From Ophiostoma sp. CBS 140.51 (Eukaryota > Ascomycota > Sordariomycetes > Ophiostomatales > Ophiostomataceae): DNA of 53,501 bases. The position numbers and the translations under genes are program-made. The DNA lies in assembly GCA_029298735.1 (NCBI GenBank), contig JANSLP010000235.1, forward strand, positions 1 through 53,501. Direction: 5' to 3'. The notes under the pieces were generated by a model. That model was not told where the DNA came from and ran no database searches. It was given only the letters and a program-made list of their open reading frames with translations. Shown piece after piece: positions 1-10,252 of the stretch (position 1 is its first letter; every line of letters starts with the position of its first letter).

Positions 1-530
1 GCCGGAGGCGGTGTCGTGGCAACGTGGTGTGCCTGCGAGATGACGGTGTAGAAGAGCCGTTGCAGGATCGTGTCAACGGCCGCACCCACGCGGTCATCTG
101 CCTTGTATACGATAGAGAGGGCGGTGGTGAGGGCGTCGGCGTGTCCATTCGGGATCCCACAGATCTTGGCAACGTCCTCCGGGACGGCGGTGGTGAGTGG
201 TCCGGTAAGCGGCCGGGTGGTGTGCTCGGTGGCTGTGTTTTGCGGGATCGTGGGGGTAGTGGGTGTATCGTTTCGGCCGGGCGGCGTAGAGGGAGTGGCG
301 GACGTCGTGGCGCCCGACGTACGGCTGCGTTTAGTCGGGGAGCGTTGTAGGCTTTCGGGGGCGGTGATGACGTCGTTCGTGGGGCGGTGCAATGGGCTGC
401 CGGCCGGTGTCAAGCTGTCTGCAGTGGGAGGCCGAGCGCGCTTATTGGCCGTCGTCGGGGGTGGCGGGGCGGCTATGCCGCGGAGCCGTGCCGAAGCGGC
501 CCGTGGCGCGCTGACCGCGGCGGTGGGCAT
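1..530 (-). CDS. 5' part of an unknown Pro/Ala/Thr-rich protein, cut by the left edge
   Basis: The minus strand stays open from an ATG at 530 to the first base of the window, so about 176 residues are visible and the C-terminus is missing. The first ~115 residues are low-complexity (Pro, Ala, Thr, Arg) with basic patches such as NKRARPP and TKRSRTS. They are followed by a segment that looks folded and helical, beginning EDVAKICGIPNGHADAL. The frame is also open upstream to about 600 but has no ATG there, so 530 is the first usable start. GC content falls sharply just beyond the start, which suggests a gene boundary. I recognise no family. The overlapping plus-strand frames are of similar length but compositionally poorer. 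A nuclear or gag-like protein is possible, but nothing decides it. Confidence 0.4.
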   Translation of the reverse strand, partial: MPTAAVSAPRAASARLRGIAAPPPPTTANKRARPPTADSLTPAGSPLHRPTNDVITAPESLQRSPTKRSRTSGATTSATPSTPPGRNDTPTTPTIPQNTATEHTTRPLTGPLTTAVPEDVAKICGIPNGHADALTTALSIVYKADDRVGAAVDTILQRLFYTVISQAHHVATTPPP

Positions 531-1002
531 GCCGGCGGCAGTGCGGGTGGCACGGGGTGTCGGGATGGACAATAAGGTAGTAAAGTGGTGATCGAAACGA
601 TAAAAGATTTGTGATATTTTGTCTCTTTATTTATTCCCTAGCTCAATTTGTTTAATTTAGGAAACACACTTTCTATTGTATTTATTTTCCCATCATCTAT
701 TTTATTTTATTTATATTTTCTAAAGTTTTCAAAAAATCATTTATTTTTTAATGTATCTCGACTAATTTTCGTCACATTTAAAATTTGACCTGTTTGTTTA
801 TTTGAAATAAAATCATCTTAAGATTGAAACTTTGTTTATTTCCAGAATGCCATCTAATATACAAAAAGGTCTACATGTTTTACAGTTCAAAGTGTACAGA
901 TATGGGAAGTATATGTTAAATGTAGTGGTGATACAGTCCCGCCGACAGTCGACTGTCGACTCAGATCGCCTGCGGCGGTAACGGCTTGTGGCCTTCGGCC
1001 GT
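531..1002. other. AT-rich intergenic strip
   Basis: From about 590 to 920 the base composition is strongly A+T, with runs of T and A and no reading frame worth calling. This strip separates the left-edge fragment from the 3' end of the Mtf1 gene. It probably holds the Mtf1 3' UTR and the promoter of the left gene. No repeat unit was recognised. Confidence 0.5.
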
Positions 1003-3312
1003 CTAGTCCATCCCCTCATTGTCTTCCGTCTCGGGCTCTTCACTAATGCGTCTCGCCAGTTGCGACAAAGTCGGCCGGAATGGCCAGCGCATCCATGCAT
1101 CTAGAATCTCGATCCATTGTTTCTCATTAAGCGAGCGGGCTGTCAGTTCGCTATACGGTCCGCCGACAGGATGGCCGCCGCTCCTGCGGTCGTAGAGTGA
1201 TGGACAATATTTCAAGACACCCTCGGCAGCACCCGGCCAGACAGCCTCGATGGATTTGCGGACGGGGTCGGCAGACTGGTTGAGCATGCCGCGGATGATG
1301 AGGTCGAAAAAGTCGGCAGAGTGGGCGTAGTCTGGGGTCCACGGCGAGGGGGTGTCTTCTGTGGTGGAGGTCGACTCCGTCGACCCCGATCCATCCGACG
1401 CCGGCTTTGCCGTCGTCTGTAGTTCTCTTGCCCGCGTCGGCCGCAACAGAGGATGCACCGCCTTCGGCTGGATATCCAACAAGGCACACGGCGCATTGGG
1501 ATAAAACTCGTCCCTCTTCGCGACCAAGGGCTCGACGGCCCGCCTGTCCCAGGTGAGGACGGGAGGGTCCTGTTTGAAAATGTGCAGATTGTCTTTATAG
1601 AGAGAATACTCTTGGCGGTCATTGTCTGAGAGTGCATCAAATTCGTCGGTCCATTTCTGTTCGCGCAGGCGAATATTGGCGGCACGGGTGGCGTGGATGT
1701 CGTGTTCGTCGGCAAACTTTTCGCGTCTCAACAACAAATCATTGATGGTCTCGGCGACCTTGGCCTCGCGGTTGGAGCGGTACTGGAGCTGGAGCATGCG
1801 GCGGTGGTTGGCCGACTTTTCTTCGAATTCGCCGTCCTCGTAGCGGCACTCCAAATCATAGAGCTCCTCCCGATAAGGCCGTTCAAACTCGGGCGGTTCG
1901 TCCAGTCGCTCAGGCGGCGGCTTCTTGTGTTTGGGCCCCGGGCGGGACGTCTTTGTTGCTTCGTGGACGTTCATGGGTGCGCGGCCTGCAGGAATAGAGA
2001 TGCCTGCTTTCTCCATGCGCGCCAGAGTGCGGTGCGTCGAGGCCATGTCCAACTTGGAATCGCGGATGAACCAGGGCGAAAAGTCGTCGGGCCCCGCAAT
2101 CTCGGTGATCCATTCCGTAGCCATTTCGCCGTCCATGGCCATGCGGCGGCGGCGCTGGATGGAGCGGGCCAGCAGACCGTGGCGGTCGCTGCTCTCGACC
2201 CAGACGAGCATTCTGACCAAACCGTACTTGTTGAAGAGGGAGGAGGCGCGGATGCTGTTGATGAACTGGTACAACACAAGCTGGGACAGGGACGCAAACT
2301 GGCCAAATTTGCGTTTGGGAAAGAAGGCAAGGTTGGCCGTGACCAGCAGAGTGTCGTTGCGTTGTGGGGTTTCTTGCAGTGGCCGTTCGACTTGGTGCGG
2401 CAGATGTTCTGGTGTCAAGATGTTGCTGAGTTCGCGCCAAATGATGCCAGATTTGGGGATCACCTTGACATTCGGCCGGTCCAGCAGCGGCTGCAGCCAT
2501 GGTTGGTACAGATCCTCGTCGGGTTCCAGCAGAATGTGCGACCGCGGTTGCAGCAGGTCGTGCAGTTTGCGGCTCCACAAACCAACACCAGGGTAAATGT
2601 CGAGAATGTCGCAGCCCTTGTGCCGCGGCAGCAGCGACTTTTCAATGTACTTGAGGGTATCGTCGCACAAGCTCTCGCTGACAATGTTGACGCGGTTGCG
2701 GTCGCCCTTGACTTTGCGCTTCTTGGGCCGGGCCTCGATATCAACGGCGTCGGTGGCCGCCGTCAGGTCTGTCCGCGACCAGCGGCCATAGTTCCAGAGC
2801 CCTGTGGCGTGTAGTTCTTCAGCAATACGAGAAGATTTTTGCAGTGCGTGGCGGGGCGGTGCGTTGGCGTTGGTCGAGTACTTCATAGAGATTGTCGGTG
2901 CCTCGTCTGCATCCTTCTTCCTCCGTGCCTCCCTTGCCTCGGCCTCCTTTTCGGCATTTGTCTTTCGCCCTCTTGTTGGCCTTGTTGAGGGTTCATCGTC
3001 GGTGGCTTCGGCGTCTTCTGTGACCTTCTTCTTTCGCGTCCGTTTGACCTTGGGCTTCTCGGCATCCACAGCAGCAGCCGCTTCTGCCTCTGCTGCTGCT
3101 GCCATTTCGGCCTTTGTCCTTCTCTTTCTCTTCACTTTGGGCTTCTCGGCCGTGGCCGCCGCCTCGGTAGTCGTCGTCTCGAATCGGCATTGTCGGCAGA
3201 CAAACAGTGGTCGTGATGGCAGGCGGTGCCATTGTGGTCGAGTCACAGTCGGAGTGGCTAGCCGTGGCACAGCGCCAAGCAGGCGTCGTGGTGCGGCCCG
3301 TGCTGCCAACAT
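1003..3312 (-). CDS. mtf1: Mitochondrial transcription factor 1 (mtTFB-like, rRNA dimethylase fold)
   Basis: Single-exon gene of 769 aa from an ATG at 3312. Residues 1-45 are rich in Arg, Ala and Thr with few acids, as expected of a mitochondrial presequence. A Lys/Glu/Ala-rich linker (about 45-140) carries two copies of the motif EKPKVKR. The KsgA/Dim1-like methyltransferase fold starts near residue 205, with the SAM-site loop LDIYPGVGLWSR at about 235-246 (usual form E-x-G-x-G-x-G) and the acidic strand HILLEPDEDLY after it. The long C-terminal part is typical of filamentous fungi. In this family the protein assists mitochondrial RNA polymerase in promoter melting, and methyltransferase activity is generally thought to be lost. 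The degenerate SAM loop here agrees with that. A mitochondrial rRNA methyltransferase is the alternative. Confidence 0.8.
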   Translation of the reverse strand: MLAARAAPRRLLGAVPRLATPTVTRPQWHRLPSRPLFVCRQCRFETTTTEAAATAEKPKVKRKRRTKAEMAAAAEAEAAAAVDAEKPKVKRTRKKKVTEDAEATDDEPSTRPTRGRKTNAEKEAEAREARRKKDADEAPTISMKYSTNANAPPRHALQKSSRIAEELHATGLWNYGRWSRTDLTAATDAVDIEARPKKRKVKGDRNRVNIVSESLCDDTLKYIEKSLLPRHKGCDILDIYPGVGLWSRKLHDLLQPRSHILLEPDEDLYQPWLQPLLDRPNVKVIPKSGIIWRELSNILTPEHLPHQVERPLQETPQRNDTLLVTANLAFFPKRKFGQFASLSQLVLYQFINSIRASSLFNKYGLVRMLVWVESSDRHGLLARSIQRRRRMAMDGEMATEWITEIAGPDDFSPWFIRDSKLDMASTHRTLARMEKAGISIPAGRAPMNVHEATKTSRPGPKHKKPPPERLDEPPEFERPYREELYDLECRYEDGEFEEKSANHRRMLQLQYRSNREAKVAETINDLLLRREKFADEHDIHATRAANIRLREQKWTDEFDALSDNDRQEYSLYKDNLHIFKQDPPVLTWDRRAVEPLVAKRDEFYPNAPCALLDIQPKAVHPLLRPTRARELQTTAKPASDGSGSTESTSTTEDTPSPWTPDYAHSADFFDLIIRGMLNQSADPVRKSIEAVWPGAAEGVLKYCPSLYDRRSGGHPVGGPYSELTARSLNEKQWIEILDAWMRWPFRPTLSQLARRISEEPETEDNEGMD

Positions 3313-3666
3313 GGGGGAGGGTGGTTGTCGAGCGTGTTGGCGTGTCGTCTACAAAACGTGAAGTTGATGATCAAAATGCACAATGCTTAACAGATCTCTT
3401 ATCGATAAAGCTCTCTCGAAATTCTGCCGCTAGTGACCGCCAAAAAGTTTATCTGGCTAAAATGCGCTAAAACAGTAGTATTACAGCGCTTAAAAGTCTA
3501 AAATACAGCAATCAAACAACTAAAGTACAGCTAAAGTACAACTAAAGTACAGCAGTAGGGACACTAAACACAGCGATTAAAACATACAATACAGCGTTCG
3601 TTCAACGTCAAATCTTATCGTGACAACAGTCGACCGCCGTCTTCACATGCCATTTCCCTCTTCTCT
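3313..3666. other. Intergenic region between two tandem minus-strand genes
   Basis: This spacer lies upstream of mtf1 and downstream of the hydrolase-NACHT gene. It should hold the mtf1 promoter and the other gene's 3' UTR. It is AT-rich and contains a short tandem repeat at 3519-3551. No gene is seen. Confidence 0.5.
3519..3551. repeat. Tandem 11-bp repeat, three copies
   Basis: Three adjacent units of RCTAAAGTACA (first base A, G, A in turn). Looser relatives of the unit (TAAAATACAG, TAAACACAG) lie on both sides between about 3480 and 3600. The array is 200 bp upstream of the mtf1 start codon. Confidence 0.8.
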
Positions 3667-6600
3667 TCACTTTACATATATTGGCGACCACATCGACTCT
3701 GCCGCTCCCTTCCCTGTTCCCATTGAATTTGGCCCCATCGATACTGGCGACAAGTACGACAGCGGCGTATCCGGCGACGACGGCGAGTGCGGCGAGAACA
3801 GCATGGAGTCGGCCATGGTGACTTGAGACGTGGCCGACAGGGGTGGAGGAGGTGGTGCGCGCGGAGGAGGCCCTGATGGTGGTGCTCTGAGCGGTGATAT
3901 CGACCTAGCCAGTGACAATGGTGGACGCGTGAAGCAGCGACTATTCGAAACTGGCGGGTGTGTCTTGAGTCGGGGGAGGCCGCTGGGACGGACACGGCCA
4001 GGTGACCGTGTGGTCTGTATCGCGGTTGTCGGCACCGGAATCTGGCTAACCGACATTTTTGCCAGAGATTTAAAGATGCGCTCAAGCCTGTACCGCGTGC
4101 CAAAGACGGGGTCCAACAGCTCCTTGGCCGACCCGACGACACACTTGGCCAGGACAGCGTCTGGATCGGTGGCACTGCATCCCAACAGGGCAGTCCATCG
4201 GCGCCAGAGCCGGCAGTTGTTGGCCGACAAGACTGACAACAGATCGGCCTGGGGTAGATGGTAGCGAAAGAGGCGGGGGCTAAGGAGGTGGAAGACCAGG
4301 TGGTCGACAGCATACGATAAGAACGGGTAGCTGGACAGCACAAGACGGCGCTGGTCTCTGACATGGGACTTCCAGTAGGCGGACTCGTCTGCATCCGTTC
4401 CAGCGAGGGTCTTTAGTTCTAGCTTGCTTATGCCGCCACAATGTCGTCCCAATGGTTCAAGTTCGGCGACGTTGAGATAGGTGAGGCATGCTTGCAATAA
4501 GGAGTAGTGGGCGCGGTCGGCAAAGTCCTCGACTGTCTGGTCCCGTTCGTGAAAGTCGTCTTCAAAGAAATCAAAGCTCGGCCGCGGACTGTCGTATGGA
4601 CTGGGACTCGGTGTGGGGCTGATGGTCGAGCTGGTCAAACAGATGAAGCCACGCCCACTCAAGAAGAAATTGCGGACAGATTCGTGGATGAATCGGACAC
4701 GTCGAAGGCCTTGTGGTTCTTGGATGAGGCCACCGCCTCTACCTGTACTTCCCCCACCACTACTGCTGCTTCCACTTCGTGAGTGTGAGTGTGAATGTGA
4801 GTGGCCGTGAGCATGAGCTGGCATTGGTGATGGTGGCCGCAACTCCAACAAGCCAATCGACCGGCTACGCACCCAGCTGTAAAACTGTGAAGGGCTGTCA
4901 AAGGCACCGCCATCACTGACTGGACATCGCAAGTCTCGTAGAGATGTGGGTGGACCAACGTGCAGTGCAGATGATGCACCAAGACTGCCGAAAGGAGCTG
5001 CCCGCTGGGACAACTGGATGGCAATGCGGAGGTCATTCAACCGTAGCGGTTCCGGCGCAAACAACACCCATTGCATGAGGATGAGCGTCTCTGCCTTTTC
5101 ATCTGGACCCAGCGTGCTAAACAGCCACTCGTACAGTCCGTCGATATCGCCGGGCATCTCAGACACGGCCTCTTCAATGAGGTCTTCGGTAGCACCCTCT
5201 TCGATAGCGGCGTTGAGAATACTGACAACAATCTCTGCCCATAGGAAACAGCCGGCCGCCTTCCTTCCAATACGGACAACGGTACTGTTTCGGTCCTCCC
5301 ACTCGGCCATCAGGTTGAGGCTGACATATCGTAGAATATCGTCGACGTTCTGCTGGTGCATAACCACTTCTATGGCGTTGTCGAGTATGATCTCGGAGTG
5401 CGCTGTTGTAGCTACACAGATACTGTAGTCCGAGTTGGCGGCGAGTTGAGACAGGTAGTAGAGTAGATCCTGCAGGTAAGAGATGCCGCAGTCGTCGGTG
5501 GTGTCGACAAAGATAAACGTGCGGCGTGTAGGCGTCTCGATCTTCTGGTCAACGTAGTCATCGACAAAGAAGGTGACGACCTGGGCGTCGTCAAAGGATA
5601 TACCAGCGGGTGTTGAGGATGTAGATGCGCTTCGCTGACACACCGAGGCCAAAGCTTTGCGTAGACGGGGATCTTGAAAGTAGAGCTGGGCAAGAAGGCT
5701 GCGGTATACACCGGCCGGCGACGTAGCATACTGCTGGTGTGGGCGGTGCTTGCCGGGAAAGAAGACGCTGTTGATAGTATCACCCTCGGCAAGACTCCAG
5801 ACAAAGTTGCTGTTCAATGGACCCCACTGCCTCTCGACACGGCCTCGCAGCGATTTCAGAAGGACAGATTTGCCAGACCCAGGCCGGCCCTTGATCCACA
5901 GGATACGGTTGCGGCCACCACTCGATCGTTGATGCCAGGCACGGAACTCGGGAAGGTCGTAGAGCCACAACCCACTGCCGGGATACGACTCGGTTCGAGA
6001 AGTAGCAGAGTTGGAGACACTCTGAGGTAGGGTCGTCGTTGACTGCGAGGCAAGAGCGCGAAGTATCTCTTCTTCCTTTGGAGTGAGGTCTCGTAGCTGT
6101 TTTTGTTAGCAGGGAGAATGATTTATGACATCACTGTCAGGACATGGACTCACTCTATGTATCTCATCGTGTACAAACCGTAGCAGTGAGAACGATAGTG
6201 ACCTGTATACGGGGTTGTCGGCCGAGCTGAAGCGACCGAGGTTGAGATAACTTGTATCTACAGGCTCACACCGTTCACGGGGATCACCAAAGCAGGCCGC
6301 CTCACGCCGCAATGTCTTTTGTTGCTCGGCCTGACTAATGGCGCTATTGTGACTCTTGTCGGCCTCCTGGAATGTCCTGACACGGAAGTTGTAATCGTTC
6401 CACAGGCGCACAAAAGTTTGTCGTCCAATCTCGAGAGCCGAGGTCTGTCTGCTTCTGCTGTTATCAGTCACACCACAGAGATCTTGTAGGACCTCGTCGT
6501 TGGGGTTGACGCCTAGAGACAGTCCAGCCAAGTGCTTGACGGCGTCCTGTAGCGTGCCGTACTGGCTGTCCCTGTGGGGAGAGCCAAGAAAGACGACTCC

Positions 6601-7641
6601 AGCCAGAGACTGCAGGACGTCCTTTGGAGATGGCTCGTCAGACACTTCTGCCCGACAGAGGAGCTCCTTGACGACAATGCCTCCCAGGCCATGAGCAACA
6701 ACCACGAGCGCTCGACCGTGAGTGCGAGATTCTGTCCGTAGGGCAGCGAGTTCTCGTAGTAGGTCGGCTGCATGGTCAAAGATGTTGTTCTGTGCGGGCA
6801 GTAGACGCCCTTTGGTAGAAAGCACCTGGCAACCCCACGTCATGATGCGTGTGTTGGGACATGATGCCGGTAGCAGGTCGAGAGGCCAGTACACAGATGG
6901 TGCAGATGGGTCGACCGCCCCCTCTGGTTGTTGTCGAAGTGACTGCGATGTCTCGTCGACAAGAGTCCTGCCCAACCGTATCCGTGACGTCGACTTTGAC
7001 AGCCGTATGCGCGGCTCTTCCTTCGTTGCAGTCGACGCCATCACCGTCGCCGACGGACTCAACATAGCGCTGGCCATCAAGAGCAGTTTGGATTCGGACC
7101 GTGTCGTGTTGCTGCTCGGGTTCGGATAGTGGTAGTCTGGGTAGTCGCTCTTGCGTGTGTGGTTGCTTTTGCGCAGCACACGGCGCTGGCGGGGTGTAGG
7201 AAGTGTCATGGGCAGGGGGGGTTGCACCTCTTCGTCTTTTTGTCCTCGTTGTCGCTCGCGCTCCTTTTCTTCGTCACGCTGTTTCCCCCTTCGAATCGAC
7301 CCCTCTCTTGACAGACTGGCATTCGACAGGCACCTCTTCAAGGAGTGTGAATTCTTGCGGACCAGATCGCGGAGGGAGCCTCGTCGGCGAGGGAGGGTGT
7401 TGGTGCCTCTTTCGTCCCTAAGTGTATCGATCGGACCTTGTGCGGTGCTCGTCGTATACTGCCATGTCCGGACGGGGTGGCCGCCGGGGCCGGAAACGAA
7501 GAGGATGCTATAAAGTTAGCAAGGTATTGTCTAAAGAGTTGGTGCTTCGCAGGCTTACTCAATAACTGCATTTCTGGCCTCGTCGGGCTCAAACAGGACG
7601 GTCAATCCCGACGCTGGCACTGCGTCTTTTGTTTTCTTCAT
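3667..7641 (-). CDS. STAND/NLR-like protein: alpha/beta-hydrolase + NACHT, no C-terminal repeats
   Basis: Three exons, complement(3667..6096, 6154..7507, 7559..7641), give 1288 aa. Intron 1 (7508-7558) has GTAAGC, TGCTAAC and TAG; intron 2 (6097-6153) has GTGAGT, TGCTAAC and CAG; all junctions keep frame. The protein starts MKKTKDAVPASGLTVLFEPD and enters a lipase-like fold at ILFVSGPGGHPVRTW (about 29-43). The nucleophile-elbow motif is AHGLGG (299-304), with Gly301 where active members have Ser. A low-complexity insert lies between them. The NACHT NTPase follows, with Walker A GRPGSGKS (549-556) and Walker B FIFVDTTDDC (about 673-682). Beyond a His/Ser/Gly-rich insert and a helical region, the last ~120 residues are Pro/Ser-rich. 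No ankyrin, WD40 or TPR repeats are visible. Related fungal proteins act in self/non-self recognition and immunity-like cell death; that role is inferred here. Confidence 0.8.
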
Positions 7642-8815
7642 CGTGTCGTGATGCGCATGTGTCGTGTAGGGTTGGTGGAAAGTAGGATGCGAAGCTGTTC
7701 ACGATCTTTGTTGAATTTTGTCGTGCTCTTCCCCCTATTTGCGTCGTCCACTCAGCTAAATGTTTCTTGTCTCGCTCGCAGTCGTGTTTTGCTCGTGTTG
7801 TGCTGTGTACGATGGTCACACAGATTCTGACACTGAGGAAACACAAGGTGAGTGGTGCGTGGTGAATGGCCAGGCCAGGTCGGGTTGGAGGCGAATCCAG
7901 ACGCAGGTCCAGAAACAAACAGAGACAAAGACAAACAATAGACCAGTCAATACATTGCGTCTTCCTCCTTCCCGTCCAAGACAGCTTCGTGTGTCCCTGC
8001 AGGAAGGCGCGACATAAGCATCGTTCTTTCCATGTCTGTACTCACCTGAGCCGTGCGCCTTGACCTGTGCTCACAATAATAGCATGACTTGAAGAAGGCT
8101 GGCAATAGCCTCAGTCCATGTCGACCTTCTTTTTTTTTTCTTGCCAATTCTTGTTGTTCTCCATCTTGTGCACTATCAGGCCGCTCTGGCTGCGAATACC
8201 CGACTCGGCTGATTTTGCCCGCTTTTGACATGTCGTGTTTGCTTTCGGTTGCCGGCCGGTGAACAGGGCGCGTAGAGGAAGGTGGAGAAAGAGTGAGGTA
8301 AAAAATAAGAAACTTAGTAGAGGAAAAATAAAGAAAAAGGTCTTCTCTTCAATTGTTGTTCACCTCGACAAACTTTCACACGAATGGTGTGCACGGGAAG
8401 AGCTCACTTGAGCCTGTGACGATGTGGTGTAACTGGACTTCAGACGAGAATGAACGACGGGAGAACATGTGGAGGCACCATTAATCCACAATAAAAACAG
8501 CAACTTTGCTAAGCTGTGAGAAACATTTACAAGAAAAACAATGAAGCTCGAAAATGCGTTGTCGACGTCGAGCTGTTCGATCGCGCCTTCCATGCGCAAT
8601 GTTTGTATGGCAGCATAAAAGTGGGTAGGGCAATACTTCACAGCCAATCACCGTCCTCCGGAAATTTGCCCCCAGAAAGAGGACCCCCAGGTTTCTAAAC
8701 TCCGCCCATCTCGAATTCGTGATTTGAAATTGACATCAGCGTCGAACGACACGACTGCGAGCAGTCTCGAGTACACGACGACAACTCTCCTTAATTTCCT
8801 ACAAAAGCACACGAT
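7642..8815. other. Divergent intergenic region (NLR-like gene / Mrx7-like gene)
   Basis: No supported gene lies between the two divergently transcribed genes. The region contains short purine and pyrimidine tracts, for example a T-rich run near 8129-8141. It must hold both promoters. Several short open frames occur on both strands but lack splice-consistent extensions or protein-like composition. Confidence 0.45.
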
Positions 8816-9164
8816 ATGGCGCCCTGGTCTTTGATCGTCCGCGCCGTCATGGCCATGGAGGACATCTTTGTTCAGAAGGTAGGTCCCGTCGATGCCGCTC
8901 TGGCAGACTTCAATTGTTCATCGCTGACTCCTCCAGCTCCTGGCCAGTCCCGGCTTCCACGGCATTGTCCGGCGCATCCATCGCGGCGTACATGAAGCAC
9001 GATACGGCCGTGACCCGAACGAACCGTTACGAAAGGGCGAGGCAACGGCGGACCCCAACAAGGGCAGTGGTGGTGGTGGCAGCCGTGGGTTCCTGAGTCA
9101 CTTTGTGGAGGAGCTGCAAAATCAGGCGAGGGGGACAACCACCAAGGACGCGCGGAAGAAGTAA
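8816..9164 (+). CDS. Small mitochondrial protein, MIOREX component 7 (Mrx7)-like
   Basis: Two exons, 8816..8878 and 8937..9164, give 96 aa. The 58-nt intron (8879-8936) has donor GTAGGT, branch-like GCTGAC and acceptor CAG. The product begins MAPWSLIVRAVMAMEDIFVQ, a short hydrophobic/amphipathic N-terminus. The core GFHGIVRRIHRGVHEARYGR-DPNEPL (about 26-51) follows, then a Gly-rich linker and a basic C-terminus ending KDARKK. The His/Arg-rich core and small size match what I remember of the fungal Mrx7 family, a mitochondrial protein associated with the mitoribosome and gene-expression machinery. The family assignment is from memory, but the gene structure itself is convincing. Two other in-frame ATGs occur within the first 14 residues. 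Confidence 0.65.
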
Positions 9165-10252
9165 CGAACGCCTGGAAGCGATGACGAAACTGTATAAAAC
9201 GACGACTACCTACGACCCCTCCCTTTCGACACCCCACGGTCGCAAGCCACGATACCGACGACGAACGCCTCCTCCTCCCACAGCCCATGTGGATGCAATA
9301 TGACGCCACACCTGCGTGGAAGTACCGGGCAGTTGTGCCATGAGCGATATGGCTGTCAAAAATCGCCCTACTGGGGTCATGTCTGACCAGCCTGTGAACC
9401 CTTCGAAACATGTTGACCCGACGGCCTTCTTGGCCACGGTGAACTACCACCCTCCCAGCGGACACCCGGCACGTCAAGCGAAGCCACAACGCCGCTGCTG
9501 TTGGGAGACGACTGAATACATAAAAGGGCCTCGTCTCTTGGCTGGACGACAACGGTGTCAGGGCACAACTGACGTGCCGCGTGACGGATGTCGCTGCTCG
9601 ACGTTCCCCCTAACAGGCAAAGTTGCTAGGCAGGCGACATAGCGAATGATGGAGGGACTTGATTAATGGCGGGGGTCAGCTGTCTGGTAGGTTCTAGGCT
9701 AGCGAGGCTGGCCAGGATGATGGAGAGGGCAACGGCGTACACAGAGGGCACTCTTTACTCTTATGACGACATGAACAAAACACAAGAACACGGCATATGA
9801 ATACAACTCTATATACTTTCAACACGGATGTGATTTGAATGATTTTATTGAAACTAAGAAAGAAACGAAACGCATACGAAAGGGTATAAAACTGGGGAGA
9901 AGAGGCAGATTGACAGTCAAGAAACCCGAGAAACGCCAGGCCATGTTCGCTGGCAGGGCCATCTCATACCAGGACAGTTGGCTTGGGTCGAAGGAAGAGG
10001 AGATAAGTGACAAGAGTCTAGACAAGAGCAAGGAAAACAGACGAAAGGAAATTCAAGACAAGAAAGAAAGAAGGCTGAAATGAAAAGGGAACCAAAAGCA
10101 AAAACAGAAACAGAAACAGGACCAAGAACCTAGAGAGGGAAAGAGGCTGATGGGGCGGCCAAAAAGTAGATAAAAACACGCCTCTCTACGTCTTCCGACT
10201 CTGATTAAAAGAAGAAAAGAAGAAAAGAAGAAAGGATAGGTGAGCGGCCACT
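9165..10252. other. Intergenic region, no supported gene
   Basis: This is convergent space between the Mrx7-like gene and the siderophore transporter. Three different plus-strand frames between 9180 and 9650 look briefly protein-like but cannot be joined by splice sites into one product. The right end (10080-10240) is purine-rich with A/G-run simple sequence such as repeated AAAAGAAG, probably transporter 3' UTR seen from the opposite strand. Confidence 0.4.

Noticed and set aside
1693..2814. 373-codon plus-strand frame opposite mtf1
   Set aside because: It is antisense to a recognisable Mtf1 and has no family features of its own.
8872..9552. 226-codon minus-strand frame
   Set aside because: It lies opposite the Mrx7-like exon 2 and is Arg/Cys/His-rich as expected of a shadow; the plus strand has a clean spliced gene.
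9181..9642. Three plus-strand frames that each look briefly protein-like after the Mrx7-like gene
   Set aside because: They are in different phases with stops between, and no donor/acceptor pairs link them.
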